NCBI RefSeq assembly: GCF_029784165.1
Contig: NC_073696.1
Coordinates: forward strand, 90,095,310-90,159,309
DNA length: 64,000 nucleotides
Reading direction: 5' to 3'
From: Wyeomyia smithii
Lineage: Eukaryota; Arthropoda; Insecta; Diptera; Culicidae
The position numbers were made by a program, and so were the translations under genes. Position 1 is the stretch's first letter; each line of letters starts with the position of its first letter. Of this stretch, positions 33,187-45,070 are shown piece after piece. The notes beneath the pieces are model-generated. The model was not told the DNA's origin and did not search any database. It was given only the letters and a program-made list of their open reading frames with translations.

Positions 33187-33676
33187 CTTTTTTTAATCAG
33201 AGAGTAATCTAGACATCACATAACCACCGTAAAAAAAGTCGGCGCTACTGATTTAAACTATCTCAATTGTAACTAATAGAGATAGTTTCCATCGGTTGTA
33301 ATTGAGTCCATAATGAAACAGTATATATACCGTGAAATCCATACAAGTCCATACAACACAAGCAGTCATGAATATTTCAAAAGGAAAGTTAAAATGACTT
33401 TAAAGTTTAAAACCCGGTACAACTCGCCCCTATAATATGTATGATAAAACTAAATTCATGCTCCAAAAACTCTGCACTTCGTTAAACGTCGAATGTTAGT
33501 GGAAGTGAACTGATTTGAAGTCAAACTGGACCATCAGTTTCCAGTTAAAGTTGATAGACACCAGTCAGAGTCAACTAATGGAATGTTTATTTCTCCAACA
33601 GTTGCCCGCCTCGAACGTATTGTCACCCTTCAATCAGAATTATTTCCTTCTTCATCTCCTACACAAAATGCCGTTA
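33187..33676 (+). repeat. Segmental duplication block A, copy 1
   Basis: From TTTTTTAATCAGAGAG to CACAAAATGCCGTT this is about 99 percent identical by eye to 35,836-36,324. In the second copy the sequence continues TATTGCATCTCATC, while here it switches to block B at 33,677, marking the tandem-duplication junction. Confidence 0.9.
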
Positions 33677-33677
33677 A

Positions 33678-35836
33678 AAAATTGACTCGAACTCTAACCG
33701 TAATGGCGAAAACAATGAAATGTGCGCGATCTATGAACGTTACCGGGAGGTCGGTGCAACCGGCCAAACAGTGGAAAAGTACCTGACGAACATGGACATC
33801 AAAAAGCGGCAGTCCCGTCCATTGGTCTCGGAGCTGCAGGCAATTAAGCAGTGGCAGCGGCTGAATAAGATGGTCGAGTCGATTTTTCCGGCGAATCGCG
33901 ACATGATGGTGGTGGTCGACGTCGAGACCTATCTGGCAACGACTGGCAGGGCACTCCGTATTTTACTTCTCCCACGGAGGAAGTGTGCTCTGAGGTGAAA
34001 TTCATTTCACACACCCAAAGAAAGTGCTGCTGTGGCTGACAATCAGCGAGAAGCTCCGTACTGGCCGTGAACGGGGAAATTCATAGTACGAAGTGTCTGC
34101 CGCAAGTTGAGTCGTTCATCAAGAAATACCATAGGGGCGAAGACGCTATGCTCTGGCCGGATCTGGTGTCGGCCCACTACTCGAAGCAACCGTTGCTGAA
34201 AATCAATGCGATACCCAGGGTGCATCCCATCCAGAGTTTTTGGGCAAACGAGAAACGTAAGACCTACTCCAACAATTTTGTCGCGAAAATTGAGGAGGAA
34301 TTGATAAATAAAACGAAGAAAAACTCAAAAATATGCCGATACGCATGTTTTCGTCCACCATGACGAATCTTCCGGTAAACTCCCGGAAGGCCACTCGCAA
34401 GGGCGTGGAATTGGTTTTGCAAGTGAGCTTATATAAATACCTTCCATGGTAAATTCATTAAAATCAATTATCTGCCTTGGTTTTTTGCTATCACCATCCA
34501 TAAAAAAGTCAATATTTTTAATGCATACATTACTACTGAACAAAAGTCGTCAATCTAATTTCTCTAATTAATTAATTCTATTGGCACCCTATTTTTGATG
34601 TAAAATTATGTTCAGGTATCAGTAGGTCACCCCTCCCCGCCAGCTACGCCTTTGTCACCCATGAACCTTCCCTATTCCTTACTACCCACTCGGGAATATA
34701 ATGTGACGCCGGCCCTGAGTAGGTTTGACCTGTTGTGAAAATTTCCTGGCTCCTTTGTCGCTTGTCTCTGGTGCCATCTCAATGATGATACATTTGTTGG
34801 CAGGTACACAGTTGACGATAAAATAATGCGCTTTCACGCTCAAATTTCGCTTTTATACCGACAAACTGTGAGCAGCGTAACCCATCCTCTTTTTCGTATT
34901 CCTAAATTCTATCAATTTCGCGGCGCCGCCTTCGTTATGGTGTAAGTCCTCCGTAGTTGTGTAAGGAAATCATACTACTTTTTATTTTTCTTTCAACAGA
35001 GTCAACTTGAGCACATCGATTAGTGCGTTTTCGACATAGAATTACGTCTCACGGCAACATATATAGTGGTGCAAATTGTAAAACCGAAAGCATCGAGAGC
35101 GTCACGAATATTGCCCACTTTCAAAAGTTCTAAACTCAGCCAGTTTCCAACGGATTCCGTTTATTTTTAAAGCAAAAATAATATACGAAACATATACGGA
35201 ACAATATATCGCTTCACACCATTAAAATGGTCAACCCTAATCGAGTGTATTTCCAAAGCTATTGCAAAAAAATATTGACATAAGACAGGCTGTCGTAATT
35301 CTACGTTAACCTTGCGATCGTTTCTTATAAACAACCTTTTCCACTTTTTTTTACATGGCATGTTGGTAATGGTGTTCCATTTTTCAACCGTTTGTTTAGA
35401 GTGTTCGATGAGTTTACTTTATGTAATCATTATATGAATATTCACTGATTTGACCTGACCCTTTTGTATTTTTGCCTGATTTTCATCTCGACTCGCAGGT
35501 GGAAATAACACTGCTGTTTATTTTTTTCTCGACTGTAATAAGCAGAAATGATTGAAATGTTCTAGCAAATGCAGTTTCTTCTACGCGGATTTTGTACCAT
35601 GTCTTTAATCATATCAAGTGTCTAGGTCACCATTTGGCCACATGCGAATATGAGTACCCTGCAACTTCTTAAATGGATGTTAAACTAATATGCCTACATT
35701 GGTGAAAGACGAAGCTATGTATTCGAGGAAAGGCTCAACTTGTAGATCACGTCGTCTGGGAGCAAGAAGGGAGGGACCATAATTCGAAATGAAATAAAAT
35801 TTAAAGAGGGTGATCGAACAACAAACGTCTTATTTT
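33678..35836 (+). repeat. Segmental duplication block B, copy 2
   Basis: Near-identical copy of 29,777-31,937. It lacks the left hAT end because the duplication breakpoint lies inside that element. Confidence 0.9.
33682..34366 (+). pseudogene. Tc1/mariner transposase pseudogene, copy 2
   Basis: Same reading and same disabling features as the 29.8-kb copy (frameshift after VVVDVETYL, PIQSFW in place of PIE-type motif). It differs by a handful of substitutions, for example QAIKQW for QAIMQW and KTYSNN for KTSSNN. The shared damage shows that the copy was dead before the segment duplicated. Confidence 0.75.
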
Positions 35837-36324
35837 TTTAATCAGAGAGTAATCTAGACATCACATAACCACCGTAAAAAAAGTCGGCGCTACTGATTTA
35901 AACTATCTCAATTGTAACTAATAGAGATAGTTTCCATCGGTTGTAATTGAGTCCATAATGAAACAGTATATATACCGTGAAATCCATACAAGTCCATACA
36001 ACACAAGCAGTCATGAATATTTCAAAAGGAAAGTTAAAATGACGTTAAAGTTTAAAACCCAGTACAACTCGCCCCTATAATATGTATGATAAAACTAAAT
36101 TCATGCTCCAAAAACTCTGCACTTCGTTAAACGTAGAATGTTAGTGGAAGTGAACTGATTGGAGGTCAAACTGGACCATCAGTTTCCAGTTAAAGTTGAT
36201 AGACACCAGTCAGAGTCAACTAATGGAATGTTTATTTCTCCAACAGTTGCCCGCCTCGAACGTATTGTCACCCTTCAATCAGAATTATTTCCTTCTTCAT
36301 CTCCTACACAAAATGCCGTTATTG
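35836..36324 (+). repeat. Segmental duplication block A, copy 2
   Basis: Directly follows block B copy 2 in a T-run. Its right end continues into unique sequence at 36,325, the presumed original arrangement. Confidence 0.9.
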
Positions 36325-37576
36325 CATCTCATCAGTGCAGTGCGCTGTAACTGAAGTTTAACGAGTCTAAAATCGTGGTGCAGGGACAAGTTCAAATTGG
36401 TTAGGAGATTCCAGTACAAAACAGTTTCAATGAGATGCTTCTGTTCCAGTGCTGAACGTAAAGGTTTAAACTATAGAAAAGCAGAGATCTAATGGCGCTC
36501 GTTCCCGGAACACTATAATAATGGCCGTACGAGCTGGTTTTGCAAATTTTATTGGCGGAACTGTTCCAGTTTTGCACTGCACCGTCGCCATTCGTTCTTC
36601 GTGGCAGCCAACCTGATGAATAGATTCCAGGGTTCAGCAAAAAAGGGAGACAGATTGCACGCGTTTGCCCGAACGTTACCATTATTCCAATGGGGCCATC
36701 CCCGACTGCGTCTTTGTCTGTCGATGGAGCAACGGAGGGCAACGACGCTAGGCGGTGGGCAGGATTATCTAATGTACGAATAACGTTTCCACTGACCATA
36801 ATAATAATATCTCTTGCAAGAGAGAACTGTACCGAGACCGCGTCGAGTGATGGATAGTGGTAAGCAACTCAACTTAAACGGTGTCGACCGCGACGGGGCT
36901 GCTGCTCGACGTTCGTGTAACCGGCATTGTTACAAATGGTGCCTTGTGGCTAAGCTCCGGTTTAGCTTCCGTGTAATAATTCGATTTATAACGGGGTGTG
37001 CTTGTTCCTTCGCAATTAAGCATTCTACGTAATAACAAATTGGGTTTTCTTTGGCGTCCTGATGTTTTGTTGGTGCGATGTTTCCGGTGCTAAATGGCAT
37101 TTTGACTAAACTGATGAAGCAATAAATAAGTTGTAGCAATAAATTCGCAATGAATTTACGCACTTTCATAGAGTCGAATTAAAATCAAGTTAATTCAATG
37201 GGTGCAGTACCTGTACGTGAAAAATTCTGTTTTTTTAATAGTCCTCAATAAAACTTTGCCAAATCGCCAGCACATGGCACTAGTGATCATCTGGAAGCTA
37301 TAAAATTGGACGATCGCTAGAGTGAAAATTCCACCACATAATGGTTGTTTCTTCCACAGGCTATAATCCCGTCGTAAATTTGTGCTTTTCAATAGGGCGT
37401 GTCCAATATAAATCCAAAACTGGCATTTTTGTCTCGACCTTTTTTGCTTTTGTTTCATGTCGGTCTAATTCATTCTCTTAGTTGTGCCAATCGCCGACAC
37501 CGGGAGGGAGGAGTCACTCCTAAATCTATAACTTACCCACCAATTAGATTTACAAAGGTACGGAAGAAGTAATGTA
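36325..37576. other. Unassigned sequence
   Basis: Frames of 132 residues (minus, 36,401-36,799) and 72 residues (plus, 36,814-37,032) exist but lack recognised motifs and look like chance frames in a locally less AT-rich area. Confidence 0.3.
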
Positions 37577-38680
37577 TTAGGGCATCTTCAGCGGTGGTCT
37601 ATTTTTGAAACAACTTTATACTAGATTTACACCAGCGAAACCTAAATAGAACCTGCTAATATAGACCAACTTTTCGTTCTCCGCACCGGTGTTGTATATC
37701 TTGTTGTTTTAAACCGCTGACATCTGTCACACTGTCAACAATTCATTACCCCATGCTATCAGTTAATGAGACTTGTTATAATAAAAAACACTCAATATTT
37801 AACAAACGGAAATTCGATAATTTTTACGCACATTAAACGATTACTTTGGCAAGACACTTTTTATCCACAAAACTTTATGGATTTGACGGTTTGACCCGAG
37901 CGTCAATGACATTTCTCAGGATGGATTGCTATGATCTAAAATTTCTGCTACATGTAGGGTTTCGGAGGATAGCGTAAAATATTTGATCGCGTAGGTCACA
38001 TACTGCCAGTTATGCTTCAAGCTTAAAAGGAGCAGTCATTGTGATTTGTCCTGCGGCTCATCTAACCCGCAAAGTCGAAAAATACGAAAAACGAAACATA
38101 ACGCCCCCCAGCGATCATTTAGTTTTGTTCGAGTTGCTCGAAACGAAATGCGCAATGTCACCCCAGCATTTTGAACGTTTTCAGTTCAGTGTCTTCTAGG
38201 AACGTTTTTTTTGGCCTCTTAAGTTCTCCTCTAGTCCCAATACAATTAAGGCGACGGTTATGGTCTTTCAGAACTTCCCCTTTTGCTGGTCGGTTTCCTT
38301 GATGCCAAAAACGACAAACCTGTTCATATTCTGCTTCAGAAAAGCCACAAAAATGAATTGTGAGTTGTCATAAAAAATCTTTGTTTTGTTTAATCCCCAA
38401 CACTCGCAAAACGCTTATATGGAAATAGCCAAAAATGAGGTATTCAATTAAAATATGACATTTTACCCACCTATTGGCAGCGTACGAAGGGTTTTAGAAC
38501 GATCTATTTCTTGTTCCAAAAAGTGACAAAAATAGACCAAAACGTATACCAGTTTCAAATTTTTTCAATTTAGATCTGGTATAAAACAAAATTTACACCA
38601 CCGGTGCAGCAGTGAATTTGAGTTTGTTCCAAAAAAATAGATCAAAACAACGATTTGGACCACCGCTGAAGATGCCCTTA
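37577..38680. mobile_element. Harbinger-like non-autonomous element
   Basis: A 1,098-bp element (37,580-38,677) with a perfect 20-bp inverted end starting GGGCATCTTCAGC, flanked by TTA on both sides (37,577-37,579 and 38,678-38,680). A 3-bp TTA target duplication is the mark of the PIF/Harbinger superfamily. Subterminal TCTATTTTTG and ACACCAGCG/ACACCACCGG blocks are also inverted. There is no transposase frame inside. Confidence 0.8.
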
Positions 38681-38866
38681 GTAACAGTTGCGAAAGTTTA
38701 GCGTAACAGATTCTTAGCGAACACTGATGCCGTAGAATCCCGAAACAACGAAGCTACAACACGGTAAACAGGTTCTTAGATTATAATCTTTTTATTATTA
38801 CTTTGCTCCGCATATTAGCATTGTATAGAGCAAAATTTCGCACTGGATAAATAGTGTATTTGTGAA

Positions 38867-39291
38867 TAGTGCTGGGACTATCCGGTTTAAAATATCCGGA
38901 TATCCGACCGCGGATATTCGACAAATATCCAAAATCCGGATCAACCGGATATCCGGATATTATCCGACAGGATATCCGGATTTTCGGATAGTCGGATATC
39001 CGGATATTCGGATATTGTATCCGAACATAGTTTAATGAGAATTATGTAAATAATTACATACGAGGGGATGGGGGATTGTGTAAAAAGCCATTTTTCGCGT
39101 TACATTTCATTTGAACGGGCCTAAAAGACAGAAAAAAAATCCGGATATCCGGATAGTATATCCGGATATCCGACTATTCGATTATCTGTTTCCGGATATC
39201 CGGACATCCGAATAGTATTCGTTTACACATCCGTGATCCGAGCTTCGGATGACCGGATCACGAATATATCCGGTTAAAAGTCCCAGCACTA
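38867..39291. mobile_element. Inverted-repeat element filled with ATCCGGAT palindromes
   Basis: TAGTGCTGGGACT at 38,867 and AGTCCCAGCACTA at 39,291 form 13-bp inverted ends, consistent with a TA target duplication around GTGCTGGGACT. The interior carries at least ten TCCGGA cores, mostly in TATCCGGATA context, with intervening degenerate copies. No coding capacity. Confidence 0.75.
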
Positions 39292-39550
39292 CCAAAAACC
39301 TGTAAATGAACAAAAATAATTTCTTCGGCTATTTTTGCCAGACTTCATCCGTTTTTGCCACTGTTACTTTTGTTTCTTACTACTCTATGCTTTAAACTTT
39401 CTGTTGGTACGAAAACGTTTAAAAAGTCTTTGGTGTAATATTGTACATTTTTCAGTGGAATTTTACAATCCCATCCTCAGTATTATCAACCTTCGATAAT
39501 TATAAGCATTTAACACTTAAAGTATTCTAATACCTACCCAACTATTTTGA
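39292..39550. other. Unassigned sequence
   Basis: No recognised feature. Confidence 0.3.
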
Positions 39551-39554
39551 TATG

Positions 39555-39842
39555 CACACTTAAAATTTATTGCCAGTTCCCGGTAATTTTTGCCAAGAGT
39601 GCTCGATTGAAAAAATAATGACAGCTGCCACATTTTTTTCGTGAATCTCGGTTCACTAAGTGAAATTTCGGCACAAAATATCCGTAATCCGTAGCTCGGT
39701 AATATATTAGGCCGAAATTTCAATTAGGTTCAACCGAGATTGATGAAAAAACGTGACAGCTGTCATTATTTTTTTAACCGAGCACTCAGTGGTGCCGTTC
39801 TCGGCAAAAAATACCGAAACCCGGCATTAAATTTTAAGTGTG
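39555..39842. mobile_element. Foldback MITE with CACACTTAAAATTTA ends
   Basis: A 288-bp sequence whose two halves are inverted copies over about 130 bp: CACACTTAAAATTTATTGCC, GAGTGCTCG, AATAATGACAGCTG and AATCTCGGTT on the left, with the complementary blocks in reverse order on the right. Almost the whole element is arm. No target duplication is clear. Confidence 0.75.
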
Positions 39843-42235
39843 TGACTAAAAACTATTCAATCAAATTTCAACAGTTTTCATGCGAGCGGTTTCAGGCATT
39901 TTAGACAGAGAAATTGAATGTAGATTAACTTTTAATAATACCAGTATGTGCATGTAAAGAACATAATTCCTTTGTTTGAAAATATAGACAGCCATTCAAA
40001 AGTAAAATTTGGGTTTTTCCCAAAATTTCTAGGTAGAACTATCATCAAGTGCTGGCCATAAGACGAAATCCGCGAAGAGAATCGGCCTTGAAACAATCGA
40101 CATCCCAGAATCAATAACCATTCGTCAAATGTAATCGCTGAATCACGGCAAAACAAGAAACCTGTTGTTGAATGACATAAGAGAAATCAAAATAACAAAA
40201 CTTGAGCCATAAACACATAGACAGGTTTTTTTGCAGATATCGGGAGGCGGTCCTTATCTGCTCCGTTATCAACCCTCAACCGTAATCAATACCTTTCAGT
40301 CTGGAAACGGTGAGCGTCTTGTGGAAGTGTACGCCTATTACTAACTGTCGTACCTTTTTAATGATTCTACCGTACAAATAGTGTACGCAACGATATATAC
40401 CTTTATATTGAAATCCTGCATACTACAGTTGGTTCACAGCATGTACTTCGAAAATACTATAATTGGTGCCTTTCCCCTAGATTTAGATACAATCAGTGGC
40501 AACCGAAGCAACAATCTAACGATCTTCATAACTTTGCTGCAAAAAAACACAAGCTTTAAGTTTGAACGTCAAATTTTGAACTTTAATACCAACCAGCAGA
40601 GGTTAAACATTCTATCAGCGGGAAGTATTATTTACAAAATCTTGCACAGGGGAGGTTATTCACGTCTGATAAAATGCTAGATTGTGGTCATTTTGTGTCT
40701 CATCGTAGTGCGTCATATTAGGCAGCTTGACGATAACATTTTTTTCCCATGTGTGATAATGAGTAAAGTAGAGATAAGTGCTGTGGTTGCCTGAATGATT
40801 TGGTTGTTGCGAATATTTTATTAGCTATGAGTTGTAGCATTTTTAATTATTTTTGAATTCAGTTATTTTCTCCTTCCAATAATACGTTTTAATTATAAAT
40901 AAAAAAAAAACCAGTGCAATTGTTTAAAGAAACCTATGCCCATAATTATATGGGAGACATATAAAAACCAAAGTAGGAAGTTAAGTTTTTTTTCGTACTC
41001 TTACAGCAGTTTCTAGAACCTATTTTCCAAATTGCTATTAAAAATCAAAAGGCTAATTGAATAGATTTTCAAAATAACAATAACATGGATCAAAACCATT
41101 TGCAAACAATCTCTAAAAGAATAGTATCATATTCAGGTGGCCTTATTGTGCTCCGCTGATCATTTTTAGGTTTCTTCTGCTGCTGCTGTTTTTTCTCTTC
41201 TCCTGGATGATGCAGTTGAATGGACACAGTTACTCTTTTCATCGGTTTTTATGACTGTCCGAGGTGATAAAAAAAACAGCCCTAAGTTTTCGCACTAGTT
41301 CTTGATTTATTAGATTTCTATACAATTTATTCACAACGCCCATCTATTTTTCGCTAATCACTAGCACAAAAAAATGTTACTCATACTGGGGCCCAAAACA
41401 AAAACTTTTTTCTCTTTTGTTCTTTTCGTTTCCATTCAGTGAACTGCATTGTATAAATAATGTGAATCTAATTTCGAACTAATTACACTAGACACTTGCG
41501 TTGCTGGGCTATTAAATTTGAGTTCAAAATATGTAGTTCTGTCAACCAGTTTTTTTTCTGACGTAGGACTACGTCTTTGTTTTTTATACTGGTATGCATT
41601 CTGTAAAATTGGAAATGAAACTGGCAAATGTTGCGTCAGATTTCAAACGATAATAACAGCATAACCACATGACGGATAACAATAACCAATATGTTGGTGG
41701 ATAGATAAAATGTTGAGCAATTTTGTAATACGCTAGTTATCATTATTTTTCCATCGCAAAGCGGTAAAAATCGATAAAAAGTGTCAAGGACAAATTTACG
41801 CGAACAATCAACCAATCAGATGCGAGCATACCTAGCACAGACGACATGAATAGACACCAACCATTTCCCGTAATATTCTCTATATCAACATACAAAAAAA
41901 ATTGACAGAGTCCCCCTCCATAAGGTCAATTTATGTTTGCTCTCATGAACCTAGACTAATTTGATGTCTCGAAGGTAAAGGTTTTTTGAAAAGTTCCTAA
42001 CAACCCCTTCCCTTGAACAATTTCTAAACCAGCTGTTAGAGCGTAATAGAAACTGATGTCTTGAAGGAAAACATGCTGGTAAAAGCAACAGTACCGTAGA
42101 GTATATGTGGAGCAGAGCGCCGCTAGTTTTTCGTCGTCTATCATTGCAGCGGGCACAACTTCTATTCGCGTGCAATCAAACTGCAATGCTGCTACTGATG
42201 GTGATTGAAAGTTTATCTCATGAATATGATTACCA
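39843..42235. other. Unassigned sequence with one GACGTAG palindrome
   Basis: GACGTAGGACTACGTC lies at about 41,569, matching the palindrome that starts the modules at 27, 31, 35 and 63 kb, but here followed by a different sequence (ATACTGGTATGCATTCTG). No gene is recognised. Confidence 0.35.
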
Positions 42236-42321
42236 TAAAAAAACCTAAATTAATCCACCTAGCGGTCGCACCCAGCCTTTCTCATTCAAACTTTTATTTG
42301 TTTAAATAGATTTACATGAAC

Positions 42322-42444
42322 GCTTCAATCTAAAGGTTAGTAAAGCGGGCAATGTATGTAGTTTCGCGGGAATGCGAAGATGAACGGGAATAGAAGGTGT
42401 GACTAGAATTAGAAAAAATTTTTCCTCGTCCAGAGCTTCAATCT
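42322..42444. repeat. 103-bp insertion with 10-bp target duplication
   Basis: GCTTCAATCT occurs at 42,322-42,331 and 42,435-42,444 around 103 bp absent from the matching right-end sequence near 59,020-59,030, which gives the empty site. The inserted piece has no inverted ends and ends near a TTTTTCC tract. Confidence 0.65.
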
Positions 42445-42494
42445 AATAAATGTATATTCTCTCTTTAGGTTCTAAAATATTGATGTTGTAATCT

Positions 42495-43471
42495 TAGGGT
42501 AACGGGAGTATTTTGACCCACATTCATATTTTGGCCCACCCGGTAACATTTTACGCATTTTATCTTATAAATTCAATGAATATTAGAAAACTATGCATGC
42601 AAAATTGAATAACACACCTAAGAATCATACTACACTATAATTTTCGGCGAAAAACTGGCTCTAGGTAGTGTTATTTTGGAATTAGTTCATACATATTCAA
42701 AGTCATGGCTGAGTCAACCCAAAATCAAGAGGAAGTGGTAATATACAAGTCAATGTCCTGAAGCTATTGTAACAAATATGTATGCTTTTGAAACAATTCG
42801 TTGTTGTAGTAACATCAATAAAATGTCATAGAAACAGTTTGTATACTCTAACATGTTGGAAAAAGTTGAAAGAGTGGTTAAACACATGGCCGAAATATGT
42901 TTTCCTCTTTCTGAAGCGAACATATTTTGGCCATGCCAAGTTTTGACATCACTTTGTTTACCGTTTGGTCGTTGCACGTGAACAAAGAAGCAGCTTGTGA
43001 CAATTTACAGGTAATGACTTCTTTATTTATCACATTTAACGATATGAAAATGGATGAGAATGCCTGTCAAACCGCTATAAGCCAATTCATTTCATTTTCA
43101 AATGCCTAAAATTAACAAAAATTCACAGCAGAAGAATATTCTCCTCAAACCCGCTTTTTTTGCTCTAAAAATACCTATGATGATCTTAAATATAATTAGT
43201 CCGAACTATTTCCATACACGTCTCTAGATATAAAGGTGGGCCAAAGTAAAAATTTGGTGGACCAAAATATGTTTTCAGTACTTCGTAGAAATTTTGATAT
43301 TTTTAAGGTATTTTTCAACATATTGCATTGTTGAACGGTGTATATTAAAATAGACACTTAGCTTTTAACAATGGTATAAAAGAGTCGGTAGTTATCTTGA
43401 AAAATTGTGTTCGTTTTTAATGAACTGTGCGAACACCTCCCAAAGCTGGCCAAAATACCCGCGTTACCCTA
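42495..43471. mobile_element. TA-flanked inverted-repeat element in the left arm
   Basis: A 973-bp insertion (42,497-43,469) with ends GGGTAACGGGAGTATTTTG and the complement of GGGTAACGCGGGTATTTTG, flanked by TA on both sides. The right arm at 58,970 shows the uninterrupted sequence (TTGTAATCTATACATATAAA in reverse). The interior has repeated TTGGCCCAC/GGTGGACCAAAA blocks and no transposase motif. It is probably a mariner-type or similar non-autonomous element. Confidence 0.75.
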
Positions 43472-43487
43472 TTATACATATAAATAT

Positions 43488-43870
43488 GCAGTACGGTCTG
43501 TCTGTCTGTCTGATCCATATAGGCTCGAAAACTACCGAACCGATCGACGTGAAAATTTGTATGTAGGGATTTTTGATGCCGATAAAGGTTCCTATGATAG
43601 TTTGAGACACCTCCCTTTTCTGGAAGGGAGGGGTCCCATACAAATGAAACAAAAATTTCTGCACAACTCAAGAACAAACCAAGCAAATTAAACCGAATTT
43701 CGCATGTGGATGTTTTAAGGGGTAATAAAAATGTCCATAATAGTTGGACGCCCCTCTCTTTTCTGGAAGGGAGGAGTTTCATACAAATGAAACACAAATC
43801 ACTGCACATCTCAAGAACTAATCAACTAAATGGAACCAAATTTGGCAGGTAAATGTTTTTAGGGGTAACA
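43488..43870 (-). repeat. 140-bp tandem repeat family (left arm)
   Basis: Blocks such as CTGTCTGTCTGATCCATATA, CCCTTTTCTGGAAGGGAGGG and CTCAAGAAC(A/T)AA recur at about 140-bp intervals. The inverted counterparts are at 55,060-55,800 and 58,600-58,965. Confidence 0.85.
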
Positions 43871-45070
43871 AATTTGTTTCATAATCGACCTCAGACAACA
43901 TTTTGGATTGTAAGATGGCAACTTCCGGTTTCTGGAAAACAGCCGAAAATGACCGATTTCCACCCAATATAATAATATCCGGATCTAGAATAATACACAG
44001 GACCTAAAATCGACCACAGATAGCATTTTAAATTCCAAGATGGCGACTTCCGGTTTCTGAAAACAGCAGAAAATTACCAAATACCACCCAATATGAGTTT
44101 TTCTTTAACCAGTATGCCGTTCAAAATCCAGAAATTGTCTACAAATGCCATCATGAAATCCAAAATGGCGACTTCCGGTGTCGGCAAAACAGCGGCAAAT
44201 GACCAAATACAACCCAATATGGGTATTTCCGGAACCGTAATGATGCACTGGAGCCACAAATCGACTTCAGACAACATTTTGAATTGTAAGATGGCAACTT
44301 CCGGTTTCTGGAAAACGGCCTGAAATGGACGATTCCCATTAAATATGAGTATCTTCGGAATCAGGAAGATGGACAGAAGCTAAAAATTGATCACAGACAC
44401 CATTATCAATTGTAGGATGGCAACTTCTGGTTTCTGGAAAACAGCCAAAGATGGCCGATTTCCGTCTAACATGAGTATCTCCGGATCTAGAATGATACAC
44501 AGCAGCTGAAATCGACCAAAGACCCCATTTTGGATTCTAGGTTAACGACTTCCGGTTCCTGGGAAACAGCCGGAAATGATCGAATAACACCCAATATGGG
44601 AGTTTCTTCAACCAGAATGACGCTCAAAGGCTAGAAATTATCTTAAATACCATTTTGAAATCCAAGATGGCGACTAAGTGTTTGTGAAAAACAGCTTAAA
44701 ATAAACAAATACTATCCAATATGAGTTTCTCTGGAACCAGAATGATGCAAGGAGCTAACAATTGACCTCAGGCACCATTTTGAATTGCTAAATGGCAACT
44801 TCTAGGAAACAGTCGCAAATGACCGAAAAATACTCAATATGAATATTTCCGTTATCGAGATGATGCATAGAAACCAAACATTGACCCTGGATACCATTTT
44901 GAATTTGAAGACGACCACTCTTAGTTTCTAGAAAACAACCAAAATAACTAAATACCTCCCTATATGGGTATTTCCGGTGTTAGATTGATGCCAGAAAATC
45001 TGCTGAAAATGACCGCATACCACCCAATATGAATATATTCAGAATTAAGGCGATGTACAGAAGCCAAAAG
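43870..45070 (-). repeat. 125-bp tandem repeat family (left arm), about 9 units
   Basis: The block GGCGACTTCCGGTTTCTGGA or variants occurs near 43,921, 44,046, 44,171, 44,297, 44,423 and 44,548 and in decayed form further on, a spacing of about 125 bp. Between them lie CACCCAATATGAG, CCGGAACCAGAATGATGCAC and CATTTTGAATTG. Counterparts in inverse orientation are at 54,500-54,860 and 57,180-58,570. Confidence 0.9.

Noticed and set aside
36401..36799. 132-residue minus-strand frame as a host gene
   Set aside because: No motif, no splice or poly(A) context, and an overlapping open frame on the other strand.
43407..45070. Regular arrays as a CRISPR-like locus
   Set aside because: The units of 125-140 bp are continuous repeats without constant short repeats and unique spacers, and the genome is eukaryotic.
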